From NCBI GenBank assembly GCA_019359285.1, contig JAHHHQ010000077.1:1-51215 (forward strand): a stretch of DNA of 51,215 bases, given 5' to 3'. Within the stretch, counting starts at the first letter, position 1. Each line of letters opens with the position of its first letter. This DNA comes from Nodosilinea sp. WJT8-NPBG4. Lineage in GTDB: Bacteria; Cyanobacteriota; Cyanobacteriia; Phormidesmidales; Phormidesmidaceae. Of the stretch, positions 1 to 9,004 are shown in pieces. Under the pieces are notes generated by a model. The model ran no database searches and was not told the DNA's origin. It worked only from the letters and a program-made list of their open reading frames with translations. A program made the translations under genes and the position numbers.

Positions 1-126
1 TCCTCGTCAATCTGGTCTCGGGCCTGATTGCCTACGCCTACCATCCCGATAAGCCCTCGTTGGGTATTCCAGATTTTGAGCTTAAAGCCTTGCCACAAGC
101 TGCTTTTTAGCTGTCGAACTCAGGTT
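1..126 (+). mobile_element. Right end of an IS element (IS982-like), truncated by the contig edge
   Basis: These 126 bases are identical to the reverse complement of 51090-51215. They contain the 3' end of a transposase gene, its stop codon, and 16 more bases (CTGTCGAACTCAGGTT) that should include the terminal inverted repeat. Identity to the other copy ends exactly after that motif, which sets the IS boundary at about 126. The rest of the element lies outside the window, so the opposite terminal repeat and any target duplication cannot be checked. Confidence 0.75.
3..110 (+). CDS. Transposase C-terminus, probable IS982 family (partial)
   Basis: The open frame enters from the left edge and ends at the TAG at 108-110, giving 35 residues. 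It contains LVNLVSGLIAYAYHPDKPSL, which resembles the end of cyanobacterial IS982-type DDE transposases (they typically end in NVLCGLIAYCHQPKKPSL-like sequence). The catalytic DDE residues are upstream and not visible. The family call is from memory of this C-terminal signature, so IS982 is likely but not proven. The same peptide is encoded at the far right end on the other strand. Confidence 0.65.
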   Translation, partial: LVNLVSGLIAYAYHPDKPSLGIPDFELKALPQAAF

Positions 127-176
127 AGTCTAAGGAAGTCTGCTGTATTCTAGGGAGGGCATTAGGGGCACCTTGT

Positions 177-893
177 ATGGCTTGGCAACGTCCAGATGGT
201 CGGCAACCTCACCAGCTGCGGCCAGTGAGTTTTGAACGCCAATTTACGAAATTTTCAGCGGGCTCTGTACTCACCCGCTGCGGTAACACCCAGGTGCTCT
301 GCACCGTGTCTGTGGAAGAAGGGGTGCCGCGGTTTTTGCAGGGGTCGGGCCGGGGCTGGCTGTCGGCTGAGTACCGCATGTTGCCAGGGGCTACCCCCCA
401 GCGGCAGGCTCGCGAGCTAATGAAGCTATCGGGCCGCACCCAAGAGATTCAGCGTTTGATTGGACGTAGCCTGCGCTCGACTCTCGATTTCGAGCTGCTG
501 GGGGAACGCACTCTCCTGGTAGACGCCGACGTGCTTCAGGCCGATGCAGGAACCCGTACGGCGTCGATTACGGGGGGCTATGTGGCCCTGGCTGATGCGG
601 TGCAGGGTTTGGTAGCGCAGGGCTTGCTGGCGCGATCGCCCCTAGTGCACGGCGTTGCGGCTGTCTCCGTTGGCCTCATTGAAGACGATGTCTTGCTCGA
701 TTTGCAGTACGACGAAGACGTGGCGGCAGCCGTAGACTTCAATCTGGTGCTCAACGAGGACCTCAACATCATTGAAGTTCAGGGTACGGCCGAAGAGGGC
801 AGCTTTAGCCGTCAGCAGATGAACCAGATTCTAGAGGTGGGTGAGCTGGGTATTGAGCAGCTCTTGGCGGCTCAGCAGGCGGCGTTGCTGTAG
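177..893 (+). CDS. rph: Ribonuclease PH
   Basis: RNase PH is a phosphate-dependent 3'-5' exoribonuclease that trims the 3' ends of tRNA precursors and forms a hexameric ring in the cytosol. The 238-residue product has the usual length and shows the family signatures: an RPDGR start, RCGNTQVLCTV, the GRGWLSAEYRMLPGAT stretch, and the phosphate-binding region DAGTRTASITGGYVALADA. The ATG at 177 fits the normal N-terminus of the family. It stands alone, 67 bases after the IS end, and the next gene begins 224 bases downstream, so it is probably monocistronic. Identification is firm. Confidence 0.96.
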   Translation: MAWQRPDGRQPHQLRPVSFERQFTKFSAGSVLTRCGNTQVLCTVSVEEGVPRFLQGSGRGWLSAEYRMLPGATPQRQARELMKLSGRTQEIQRLIGRSLRSTLDFELLGERTLLVDADVLQADAGTRTASITGGYVALADAVQGLVAQGLLARSPLVHGVAAVSVGLIEDDVLLDLQYDEDVAAAVDFNLVLNEDLNIIEVQGTAEEGSFSRQQMNQILEVGELGIEQLLAAQQAALL

Positions 894-1117
894 GTACCCC
901 ACTTGAGTCGATTGGCTGTTTTATCTAGCGCTGCCCTGCTAAGACTGGGCGGTGCTTAGAGTTACGATCGTTAGGCACCTTTCTCTTGGGTCAAGAAGTA
1001 AAACTAGTTCCTATCGTTAAGAAACGCATCGAGACTATCAGCTGAATTTTGCCCTTGGGCAGTCTGAAATTAGGCCACAGTCTGGAATCGTAGTTTTCTC
1101 GCGCAGGAAGGTTTGCC

Positions 1118-1885
1118 ATGACATCTATAGATGCGTTTTCAGTTAAAGAAATCACGGTGAGTCGGCAGTCTCCGGGAGAAGAGCGCCAGGCAGCCCTACA
1201 TCAAATCTACGCACAGGTGCTCGAACGCCAGCCCTACGGATTTGAACGCAAACAGCTCGCCAAAATTGAGGCAGAGTTCCTGCGGAACAAAATTGGCGTC
1301 AAGCGGTTTCTGCGTGAATTAGGCCACTCTGAGGTGTATCTCAATGAGTTTTACTACAATTCTTCTAACCTAAAATTTATCGAGCTGTGCTTCAAGCACT
1401 TTATTGGCCGCGCTCCCGGTGGGCATGCAGAAATGCATCGCTACTGCGACATTCTGATGCGTCAGGGCGTTAAGGCAATGATCACTGCCCTGCTCGACTC
1501 TGAAGATTACAGTAAGCATTTTGGCTGCTTTACTGTGCCCCATGCTTGGGCTGAGGACAGCTACCCCTCTCCGAGAACATTTTGGGAAACCGAAGTGCTG
1601 CTGCATGAGCTGCACGGGCGGCGCGGCTGGATTGTGCCCACCATGACCTGGCACAACCTTGAGCTCAATTGCGACGGCGGCAGCTGTAGTTTGCCGAGGA
1701 CCTCAATACAATCTAGCCATTCCCTGCGGACAACGGCAGCGGCTACAGTAGCCATATCGGGAGCAGAGGCGCTGCACCAGGTGCTGAGCACGATGGGGCC
1801 TCAGGATTTGGAAGCCTTTGCCGCAACCCTCTCTGCCACTGAGCGCGATAAGCTGCGCCACTTGCTGATGCAGCCCGCCCGATAG
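1118..1885 (+). CDS. Phycobilisome linker-domain protein (CpcG-like)
   Basis: The 255-residue protein carries one phycobilisome linker domain at roughly residues 20-155. Its signature includes LERQPYGFERKQL, FLRELGHSEVYLNEFYYNSSNLKFIELCFKHFIGRAP and LDSEDYSKHFG. Such domains join phycocyanin rods to each other or to the allophycocyanin core. The C-terminal hundred residues have no CpcD-type domain and no clear hydrophobic anchor, so it is neither a standard rod linker nor a membrane-anchored CpcL. The ATG at 1118 has a good ribosome-binding site (AGGAAGG, 1106-1112). No phycobiliprotein genes are near, so it is an orphan linker, and its exact place in the antenna cannot be stated. Confidence 0.85.
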   Translation: MTSIDAFSVKEITVSRQSPGEERQAALHQIYAQVLERQPYGFERKQLAKIEAEFLRNKIGVKRFLRELGHSEVYLNEFYYNSSNLKFIELCFKHFIGRAPGGHAEMHRYCDILMRQGVKAMITALLDSEDYSKHFGCFTVPHAWAEDSYPSPRTFWETEVLLHELHGRRGWIVPTMTWHNLELNCDGGSCSLPRTSIQSSHSLRTTAAATVAISGAEALHQVLSTMGPQDLEAFAATLSATERDKLRHLLMQPAR

Positions 1886-1972
1886 GTAGTCGCGCCAATT
1901 ACATCATTTAGCAGCGCAGTTCCATGGTGGTGGGTTCGAACTGACCTGGGGGTTCGGATTCACCGTGGGCTG

Positions 1973-3205
1973 TCAGGAGGTGAGGCGGGCAAACTTTTTC
2001 TTGCCCACTTGCACCACTTTGCCGAGCAGTTCGGCGGCGCTAACAAACTCCTGGTTGGGGTCGGTCATTTTCTCGCCGTCAAGCTTCACAGCACCTCCCT
2101 GAATTTGGCGGCGGGCCTCGCTACTGCTGGCGCACAGCGGTGTAGACCCCACCAGATAGAACAGTTTGGCCGGAAAATTAATTTCGGCCAGAGAGAACTC
2201 GGGCACGCCAGCTGCAGGTTCACCAGTGCCTTGAACGAGGCTAATGGCAGCCTGCTGCGCCTGCTGCGCCGCCGTCTCGCCATGGAACTGACGGGTGACC
2301 TCTAGGGCCAGCAGCTTTTGGCGATCGCGCGGATTTTCGGGCAGGGTATCCAGCGCGAAGGGCGTCAGCAGCTCAAAGTAGTCTCGAATCAGGGCATCGG
2401 GCACTTTTTCGAGCTTGGAGTACATGCTCAGGGGATCTTCCTGTAGCCCCACATAGTTGCCCAGGGATTTCGACATTTTTTGGATGCCGTCGGTGCCCAA
2501 CAGCAGCGGCACGAGCAGGCCAAACTGGGGCAGCAGGCCAAACTGGCGCTGCAAATCGCGCCCCACGGCAATATTGAATTTTTGGTCGGTACCGCCTAGC
2601 TCTACATCGGACTGTACCGCTACTGAGTCATAGCCCTGCATCAGCGGGTAGAGAAACTCGTGGAGAAACACCGGATCGCCCTTGCCGTAGCGCTCGGAGA
2701 AGCCTTCCTTGGCCAGCATCTGCCCTACGGTCATGGTGCTGAGCAATTCGAGGATTTTGCCTAGGTCGAGGCCAGACAGCCACTCGGAGTTGTAGCGCAC
2801 TTCCAGCCGACCGGGTGTGTCGAAATCGAGAATAGGGCGCACCTGATCTAGGTAGGTTTCAGCGTTTCTCTTCACGTCCGCTTCCGTGAGCTGGCGGCGC
2901 ACCTCCGACTTGCCGGTGGGGTCGCCGATGCGGGCAGTGAAGTCGCCAATAATCAGCACGGCGGTGTGGCCGGCATCCTGAAAGGCGCGCAGCTTGCGTA
3001 CCGGAATGCTATGACCCAGGTGAATTTCAGCGCCGGTGGGGTCAATGCCCAGCTTGACCCGCAGGGGGCGATCGCACTTCAGCAATCGCTGTGTCAGATT
3101 CTGCTCTGGGTCGCTAGAGTCGGGCTGGTGGGGAAAGACCTCGCTGATACCCCGATAAATGCTCTCAAATTCAAGCGGGGAGGAGCTGGGGTTAGCTTGG
3201 GTCAT
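1973..3205 (-). CDS. tyrS: Tyrosyl-tRNA synthetase
   Basis: This class I synthetase charges tRNA-Tyr. The 410-residue product has the HIGH-type motif HLGHS at about residue 62, the tyrosine pocket region GYDSVAVQSDVELGGTDQKFN, the KMSKS loop (GIQKMSKSLGNYVG), and a C-terminal S4 RNA-binding domain (SEARRQIQGGAVKLDGEKM). The frame is open 35 codons further upstream to 3310, but that extension is unlike the family, while MTQANPSSS at 3205 is followed directly by the conserved N-terminal helix, so I choose 3205. It is convergent with the linker gene and divergent from the penicillin-binding protein. Confidence 0.95.
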   Translation of the reverse strand: MTQANPSSSPLEFESIYRGISEVFPHQPDSSDPEQNLTQRLLKCDRPLRVKLGIDPTGAEIHLGHSIPVRKLRAFQDAGHTAVLIIGDFTARIGDPTGKSEVRRQLTEADVKRNAETYLDQVRPILDFDTPGRLEVRYNSEWLSGLDLGKILELLSTMTVGQMLAKEGFSERYGKGDPVFLHEFLYPLMQGYDSVAVQSDVELGGTDQKFNIAVGRDLQRQFGLLPQFGLLVPLLLGTDGIQKMSKSLGNYVGLQEDPLSMYSKLEKVPDALIRDYFELLTPFALDTLPENPRDRQKLLALEVTRQFHGETAAQQAQQAAISLVQGTGEPAAGVPEFSLAEINFPAKLFYLVGSTPLCASSSEARRQIQGGAVKLDGEKMTDPNQEFVSAAELLGKVVQVGKKKFARLTS

Positions 3206-3530
3206 GGTGAGAACTGATTTTATGGGATAGGGACGGTGGGCTGGTACTGCCCAGGGACCAAAGAAAACAGGCTTAGGGGACCAAAGCCACTGACTTATAA
3301 GTTGTGGCAAAAGTGGCCCTTAGCTTCTCCTTATAACCATCTGTAAGGCTAGGATAGGCGTGCCTGCGATCGCCCTCAAGCAGCCTTTGAGGCCACCGCT
3401 GGCGCTCACTTATCTAGAGGGTCATTATAATGGCCTAACCGTCACCTACCGACGGTCATCTACGCCCTACGACATAGCCCTCCATCGCTACGCCGCACCG
3501 TCGTTCTATAAGCAGCCTTTAAGAGCCAAC
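3206..3530. other. Intergenic region between tyrS and the PBP gene, with promoter-like sequence
   Basis: This 325-base stretch separates the chosen starts of two divergent genes. It contains a perfect TATAAT at 3426-3431 in plus orientation, without a convincing -35 box. The penicillin-binding protein frame is open back to a GTG at 3360, so part of this stretch would be coding if that start is used. I see no RNA gene here. Confidence 0.4.
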
Positions 3531-5450
3531 GTGTCAACCAACACCATCCGCCGCAAAAGCCGATCTCAGCCTCAGCCCCTGCGCCGAGCACCCAATGCGC
3601 TGAAGTATGTTCAAGACGTAGGGCAGGTAGCGGCGGCAGCCCTGCTTGGCACCACCATGATCGCCAGTTCGGTACTGGCGGGTGGGCTGGTGGGCCTGGC
3701 CATCAGCTTTCGCAATTTGCCTGACGTGCGGGTACTGCGCAACTACGTGCCCAGCGAGACCAGCTATATCTACGACATTAACGGCACCCTGTTACACAGC
3801 CTCCACGACGAAGCGAATCGCGAAGTCATCGACCTCGACGAGATGTCGCCACACCTCAAACGGGCCGTGCTAGCGGTAGAAGACAGCTATTTTTACTCCC
3901 ACAACGGCATCAACCCCAGCAGCGTAGGTCGGGCCTTATTAGCCAACGTAGAAGCCGGGGGGACGGTAGAAGGCGGCTCGACCATCACCATGCAGCTGGT
4001 GAAAAACCTGTTTCTCACCCCCGAGCGGGCCGTCAGCCGCAAAGTGGCCGAGGCCGTGCTGGCTCTGCGCCTAGAGCAAATCTTCAGCAAAGACGAAATT
4101 CTGGAGATGTATCTCAACCAGGTCTACTGGGGCCACAACAACTATGGGGTCGAAACCGCTGCCCAGAGCTACTTTAATAAGTCAGCGAGAGACCTCACCC
4201 TATCCGAAGCGGCTGTAATGGCAGGCCTGATTCAGGCTCCAGAAAGCTACAGCCCCTTCTACGACTATGAAGCCACCAAGGAGCGCCAGGCCGTCGTACT
4301 TAACCGCATGCGCCAGCTGGGCTGGATCTCCCCAGACGAAGAGGTGGCCGCCAGAGATACGCCTTTGCTGGTGGGCGAAGTGAAATCATTCCGCAGCAGC
4401 ATTTCTCCCTACGTTACCGAAGCGGCGGTACAGGAGTTGAAGCAGCGCTTTGGCAACGAAGCGGTAGTGAAGGGCGGTATGCGCGTGCAAACCACCGTCG
4501 ATCTCAACATGCAGCGCATGGCCGAGGCTACGGTGCAGCGACACAATGCCCGCATTGGCCACATCGCCGATCAGATGGCTCTAGTCTCTATCGACCCCCG
4601 TACCCATTTTGTGAAGGCTATGGTTGGTGGTGTCGACTATCAAAGTAGCCAGTTCAACCGGGCGATTCAGGCGTACCGCCAGCCGGGCTCAGCGTTTAAG
4701 CCGTTTGTGTACTATGTGGCCTTTGCCACGGGGCGCTATACCCCTGCTAGCAGCATTGCCGACACTCCGGTCAGCTATCCCGATGGCTATCGCTACTACA
4801 GCCCCAAAAACTATGACAGCAGTTTTATGGGAAATATTCCCATTCGCACGGCGCTGGAAACCTCGCGCAACGTGCCAGCGGTGAAGCTGGGCCAGGCGGT
4901 CGGAGTGAACCAAATTATTGAGCTGTGCCGCACCCTCGGCATTGACAGTCCGATGCAGCCGGTCACCTCGCTGCCTCTAGGTGCCGTGGATCTCACCCCC
5001 ATAGAAATGGCCGGAGCCTATGCCACCTTTGCCAGTAATGGCTGGCACTCTGAGCCGACCTTTATCGTGCAGGTGAGCGACAGCAGTGGGAACGTGCTGC
5101 TTGACAACACTCCCCAGCCTCAGCTAGTGCTTGACCCCTGGGCGGCTGCATCGCTGACCGATGTTTTGCAGGGAGTAATTGCTCGGGGAACCGGTAAAGC
5201 GGCTCAGATTGGGCGACCAGCAGCGGGCAAAACCGGCACCACCGACTCCCAACGAGACGTGTGGTTTGTAGGCTATGTCCCTCAACTTTCAACCGCCGTG
5301 TGGATTGGCAACGATAACTACTCGCCAATGCGCTCTGGCACTACGGGCGGCACCTATGCTGCGCCAGTGTGGCGAGACTTTATGCAGCAGGCTCTAGCCA
5401 ACACGCCGGCCGAAAACTTCAAGCGACCTTCGGACTTTGTGCAACCCTAA
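3531..5450 (+). CDS. Class A penicillin-binding protein (PBP1A-like)
   Basis: This bifunctional enzyme makes peptidoglycan strands and cross-links them at the outer face of the inner membrane. A basic cytoplasmic tail is followed by one membrane helix (residues about 30-55). The glycosyltransferase domain (GT51) has the catalytic EDSYFYSHNG near residue 117, GGSTITMQLVKN, and the LEMYLNQVYWG motif. The transpeptidase domain has GSAFKPF (SxxK, about residue 385), SRN, and KTGTT (about residue 566). I choose the GTG at 3531, giving 639 residues. A GTG at 3360 is in frame and adds 57 residues of atypical sequence, and a TATAAT at 3426 argues against it. The stop lies 6 bases from the convergent DUF4168 gene. 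Confidence 0.93.
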   Translation: MSTNTIRRKSRSQPQPLRRAPNALKYVQDVGQVAAAALLGTTMIASSVLAGGLVGLAISFRNLPDVRVLRNYVPSETSYIYDINGTLLHSLHDEANREVIDLDEMSPHLKRAVLAVEDSYFYSHNGINPSSVGRALLANVEAGGTVEGGSTITMQLVKNLFLTPERAVSRKVAEAVLALRLEQIFSKDEILEMYLNQVYWGHNNYGVETAAQSYFNKSARDLTLSEAAVMAGLIQAPESYSPFYDYEATKERQAVVLNRMRQLGWISPDEEVAARDTPLLVGEVKSFRSSISPYVTEAAVQELKQRFGNEAVVKGGMRVQTTVDLNMQRMAEATVQRHNARIGHIADQMALVSIDPRTHFVKAMVGGVDYQSSQFNRAIQAYRQPGSAFKPFVYYVAFATGRYTPASSIADTPVSYPDGYRYYSPKNYDSSFMGNIPIRTALETSRNVPAVKLGQAVGVNQIIELCRTLGIDSPMQPVTSLPLGAVDLTPIEMAGAYATFASNGWHSEPTFIVQVSDSSGNVLLDNTPQPQLVLDPWAAASLTDVLQGVIARGTGKAAQIGRPAAGKTGTTDSQRDVWFVGYVPQLSTAVWIGNDNYSPMRSGTTGGTYAAPVWRDFMQQALANTPAENFKRPSDFVQP

Positions 5451-5456
5451 GGACAG

Positions 5457-5966
5457 TTAGAGATTGGCTTCGTCGATTTGGGCGAGGACGCGATCGCGAA
5501 ATTCTGGGTCGCTGTTGGCCAGCCCCAGCAGTTCCCAGTAAGCGGAAAGGGTGAGCCCATTGGCCTGAATCAGATCGAGGGCTGCAGCCTGAATCTCCTG
5601 CTGCATCTGGCGCGATTCGGTGTCGGTCTCGGCTCGCTGCAAGCCGAGTTCGCGTGACTCGATCAGCTTGACAACGGCCATATAGGCATTAACAAAACGG
5701 CTAACGGTTTCTGAGGGAATATCGTTGGCGTCGGGCTGTGCGGGGGAGACCGCTGGCGCTGGTACGTCCGCCATGGGTAATGAGGAGACAGCAAGAGTGG
5801 GGGTAGCCATACCCAGCAGCAGCAGGATGACTGCGCCCAGATACGCTACCCGATGCATCAGGCGCTGGCTTTGCCTCCCCAGCGAAGAATTGCTCCAGGT
5901 TTTGCACCGCTGTTTCAGATAACGAACGTAGGGCTCAACAGCAGCAGTCATCCACTCAAAACCCAT
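5457..5966 (-). CDS. DUF4168 family protein, exported or membrane-anchored
   Basis: The C-terminal part (about 90 residues) fits the DUF4168 family, small helical proteins of unknown function common in cyanobacteria. The visible pattern is VSRFVNAYMAVVKLIE, then QAALDLIQANGLTLSAYWELLGLANSDPEFRDRVLAQI. A hydrophobic segment ending in ATPTLAVSS looks like a signal peptide or anchor. Start choice is uncertain: ATG at 5966 (used here), ATG at 5951, or ATG at 5858, which would put the signal sequence at the very N-terminus. The open frame runs back to 6074 but that would leave no room for promoters between it and divergent pedR. Function is unknown. Confidence 0.7.
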   Translation of the reverse strand: MGFEWMTAAVEPYVRYLKQRCKTWSNSSLGRQSQRLMHRVAYLGAVILLLLGMATPTLAVSSLPMADVPAPAVSPAQPDANDIPSETVSRFVNAYMAVVKLIESRELGLQRAETDTESRQMQQEIQAAALDLIQANGLTLSAYWELLGLANSDPEFRDRVLAQIDEANL

Positions 5967-6072
5967 AGACCGACGGCTCAGAACGCGTTTCACCAGCCTA
6001 CCCCAAACCAGATGGCTTATAGTAGTACTAAGCCTAAGCATAAATACATAATGACGAAGGAAACAGACTGTC

Positions 6073-6360
6073 ATGGCAAGCGATGATACGGCTCCAGTGC
6101 CTGGTCAAGGAAGTCTCTCTGACCGAGAGCTACAGATCGTTGAGCTAGTGGCATCGGGGCTAACTAACCAAGAAATTTCAGAGAAACTGGAGATTAGCAA
6201 GCGCACCGTCGACAACCACATCAGCAACATTTTGACCAAGACCGCCACGGGCAACCGGGTGGCTCTGTTCCGCTGGGCGCTCCAGTCGGGCAAGGTCTGC
6301 ATCGACGAAGTTAACTGCTGCCTACTGCCTCAAGTCAAGGCCGAGAGTCAGGAGGCTTAG
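6073..6360 (+). CDS. pedR: Small LuxR-type regulator, PedR-like
   Basis: This 95-residue protein is almost only a LuxR-type helix-turn-helix: LSDRELQIVELVASGLTNQEISEKLEIS, then KRTVDNHISNILTKT. It has no receiver domain. The length and layout match PedR of Synechocystis, a redox-responsive regulator that acts downstream of photosynthetic electron transport through thioredoxin and a cysteine near residue 80. Here cysteines sit at positions 76, 82 and 83, in the matching region. That supports the PedR assignment but does not show which one is redox-active. It is divergent from the DUF4168 gene, and about 100 bases separate them for both promoters. Confidence 0.8.
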   Translation: MASDDTAPVPGQGSLSDRELQIVELVASGLTNQEISEKLEISKRTVDNHISNILTKTATGNRVALFRWALQSGKVCIDEVNCCLLPQVKAESQEA

Positions 6361-6430
6361 GCACCGCCGCCGGCCAACCTCAGGCTATGATGGGTGTTCT
6401 GTATTTCCCATTAAGAGCACCTGCCCCGTT

Positions 6431-7741
6431 ATGGAGTCGATTCAATCGCTGCCCGGAACCGAAGACATTTTGCCCAAGGCGCAGTTTGTGGGCCAAGATT
6501 TAAAGGTGGCCGACATTCACACCTGGCAGCGGGTGGAAGCGACGGCGAGAGAAATTTTGGGCCGGGCCGCCTACCGCGAAATTCGCACTCCTACCTTTGA
6601 AGCCACCGCTCTGTTTGAGCGGGGCATTGGCGAAGCCACCGATGTGGTGGGCAAAGAGATGTACAGCTTTAAAGATAAGGGCGATCGCGGCTGTACCCTG
6701 CGTCCTGAAGGTACCGCTGGTGTCGTGCGGGCCTACGTGCAGCACAGTCTCTACGCCCAGGGCGGCGTACAGCGCCTTTGGTACACCGGCCCCATGTTTC
6801 GCTACGAGCGTCCCCAAAAGGGTCGCCAGCGCCAGTTTCACCAGGTGGGAGTCGAGGTGCTGGGCAGCGCCGGCCCCCGCGCCGATGTGGAAGTGATTGC
6901 CCTGGCTACGGATATTTTGCAAGCCCTGGGGCTCAAGAATCTGACGTTTTACTTGAACTCGGTGGGCGACAAGGGCGATCGCCTCCGTTACCGCGAGGCT
7001 CTAGTCGACTATCTCACCCCCTACGCGGCGGATTTGGACGAGGATTCGCGCGATCGCCTCACCCGCAACCCCCTGCGCATTCTCGATAGCAAAGACGAAA
7101 AAACCCTAGCCATTACCCAGGCGGCCCCCAGCATTTTGGACTACCTGGGCCCAGACTCTAAACGCCACTTTGACCAGGTGCTGGCCCAGCTCAATGCCCT
7201 GGGCATTGTCTACGAACTTAACCCACGTTTAGTGCGAGGGCTCGACTACTACACCCACACCGCCTTTGAAATTCAGTCAAGCGATCTAGGGTCTCAGGCT
7301 ACGGTGTGCGGCGGTGGCCGCTACGACGGGTTAGTGGCAGAACTGGGCGGGCCAGCTACTCCGGCGGTGGGTTGGGCCATTGGCCTGGAGCGCCTCACCC
7401 TGCTGCTCGAAGCCCTGGAGCAGGGTAAGGCCACGGCTCCAGATATTTACTTAGTCTCTCGCGGTGAGCAGGCTGAAGCTAACGCCCTGCAGCTAGCCCA
7501 AAAACTACGCCATCGGGGGATAGCGGTAGAACTAGACCTCAGCAGTGCCGCCTTTGGCAAACAGTTTAAACGGGCCGATCGCAGCGGGGCCGCCGCCTGC
7601 CTCATCATCGGTGACGACGAGGCAGCCCAGGGCACTGTGCAAATTAAGTGGCTAACATCGGGCGATCAAACCAGTCTCTCTCAGGCAGCATTGCTTAGCG
7701 ATACTGACGGTTTTTTGCGGCAGCTTCAAAGCCGAGCATAG
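6431..7741 (+). CDS. hisS: Histidyl-tRNA synthetase
   Basis: This class II synthetase charges tRNA-His and works as a dimer in the cytosol. The 436-residue product shows motif 1 (EIRTPTFEATALFERGIGE), motif 2 (LRPEGTAGVVRAYVQH then RLWYTGPMFRYERPQKGRQRQFHQ), the histidine-specific loop LVRGLDYYTHTAFE, and motif 3 (GWAIGLERLTLLLE). The C-terminal anticodon-binding domain follows. Length is normal. It starts 70 bases after pedR on the same strand, so the two could be co-transcribed, though their functions do not demand it. Confidence 0.97.
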   Translation: MESIQSLPGTEDILPKAQFVGQDLKVADIHTWQRVEATAREILGRAAYREIRTPTFEATALFERGIGEATDVVGKEMYSFKDKGDRGCTLRPEGTAGVVRAYVQHSLYAQGGVQRLWYTGPMFRYERPQKGRQRQFHQVGVEVLGSAGPRADVEVIALATDILQALGLKNLTFYLNSVGDKGDRLRYREALVDYLTPYAADLDEDSRDRLTRNPLRILDSKDEKTLAITQAAPSILDYLGPDSKRHFDQVLAQLNALGIVYELNPRLVRGLDYYTHTAFEIQSSDLGSQATVCGGGRYDGLVAELGGPATPAVGWAIGLERLTLLLEALEQGKATAPDIYLVSRGEQAEANALQLAQKLRHRGIAVELDLSSAAFGKQFKRADRSGAAACLIIGDDEAAQGTVQIKWLTSGDQTSLSQAALLSDTDGFLRQLQSRA

Positions 7742-7883
7742 AGACAGTTAGAGGTCAGAGCGGTTTGGCTCCCCTTTTGGGGAGTAGTTTCCGTCGCCCG
7801 GAAGACCCCACCTCTCTAAGAAATTCGTTACGATTGTTTACATTGGTATTCTTTGTCCAACAACTAATTTATTTGCTGGTTGT

Positions 7884-8942
7884 ATGCCTGACACCATCAC
7901 AAAACTGGCCTACCAAGCCTTCCAACAGGGCAAGAGCTACTTTGGGCTAGCCCACAAAGCCGTTAGCACCCAGGTTATGCAGACGGTCAGTCCACCCAAA
8001 GACCTGCAAACTACGCCCTTAGACCTGAAATCTCTGCAACTGCTGCAGCAGCGCATGGGTGACCTGCTAGAGCGCGACTGGCAAGATGCAGAGGCGGGAG
8101 TTTATCCCCAAGAGTTGCTGTTTGATAATCCCTGGGATGACTTCTTTCAGTTCTATCCTCTGGTTTGCCTCGACCTACCCAAAATTTGGGAGCGGCTAAA
8201 CAAGCGCGATCATCACAGTTTTTCTGACAACATTGACACAGCGGGGTACCCCAAGTATTACCTGCAAAACTTTCACCACCAGACCGACGGCTATCTGAGC
8301 GATATGTCGGCTAACCTGTACGACCTCCAGGTCGAGATCCTCTTCAACGGCACTGCTGACCCCATGCGCCGTCGCATTCTGGCTCCTCTAAAGCAGGGTT
8401 TGGCAGCGGCTGGCGTCGAGAACGGGGCTAAGGTTTTGGATGTCGCCTGTGGCACGGGGCGCACCCTTGGCATGATTCGCGATGCCCTGCCCAAAACGTC
8501 GCTCTACGGAGTTGACCTGTCACCGGCCTACCTACGTAAGGCAAACGAAGATCTGTCGGCTAAGCCAGGAGTATTGCCGCAGCTTGTACAGGCCAATGGT
8601 GAAAAACTGCCGTTTGTGGATAACTACTTTGATGGCGTAGTGAGCGTCTTCTTGTTCCATGAATTGCCAGCAGTGGCTCGGCAGAATGTGATTAACGAGA
8701 TGTACCGGGTGGTGAAACCTGGCGGCACGGTGGTGTTGTGCGACTCGATTCAACGGCTTGACTCCCCTGAGTTTGAGGCGGCGATGGAAAACTTCCCGGC
8801 CATGTTCCATGAGCCTTACTATCGGCACTACACCACCGATGATCTCAATCTGCGCTTGACTGACGCAGGGTTTGAATCGGTCAGCAACCAGGTGCACTTT
8901 ATGAGCAAGTACTGGGTGTGCCGCAAGCCAGCGGCGGCTTAG
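7884..8942 (+). CDS. SAM-dependent methyltransferase (class I)
   Basis: The 352-residue protein has a methyltransferase core in its second half: motif I VLDVACGTGRTLGMI at about residue 186, the acidic end of strand 2 (YGVDLSP), and a motif like VVSVFLFHELP followed by MYRVVKPGGTVVLCDS. This matches UbiE/COQ5-like enzymes in the core. The first 170 residues have no domain I recognise but look helical and conserved in style. The substrate cannot be read from the sequence. A rho-independent terminator follows at 8979. It looks monocistronic. Confidence 0.85.
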   Translation: MPDTITKLAYQAFQQGKSYFGLAHKAVSTQVMQTVSPPKDLQTTPLDLKSLQLLQQRMGDLLERDWQDAEAGVYPQELLFDNPWDDFFQFYPLVCLDLPKIWERLNKRDHHSFSDNIDTAGYPKYYLQNFHHQTDGYLSDMSANLYDLQVEILFNGTADPMRRRILAPLKQGLAAAGVENGAKVLDVACGTGRTLGMIRDALPKTSLYGVDLSPAYLRKANEDLSAKPGVLPQLVQANGEKLPFVDNYFDGVVSVFLFHELPAVARQNVINEMYRVVKPGGTVVLCDSIQRLDSPEFEAAMENFPAMFHEPYYRHYTTDDLNLRLTDAGFESVSNQVHFMSKYWVCRKPAAA

Positions 8943-8978
8943 GCATGGAGCTAACCAAATAGGGCCTCTGAGGCTGTG

Positions 8979-9004
8979 AGCCCTCGATTATTCGGGGGCT
9001 TTTT
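8979..9004 (+). terminator. Rho-independent terminator after the methyltransferase gene
   Basis: AGCCCTCGA, a TTAT loop, then TCGGGGGCT form a nine-pair stem with one mismatch, followed by a run of five T. It ends the plus-strand methyltransferase unit. It overlaps the last codons of the convergent minus-strand gene, whose stop is at 8988-8990. Confidence 0.75.

Noticed and set aside
3360..3530. GTG at 3360 as the start of the penicillin-binding protein
   Set aside because: The added 57 residues are unlike the family and a TATAAT lies inside them. It remains possible but less likely than 3531.
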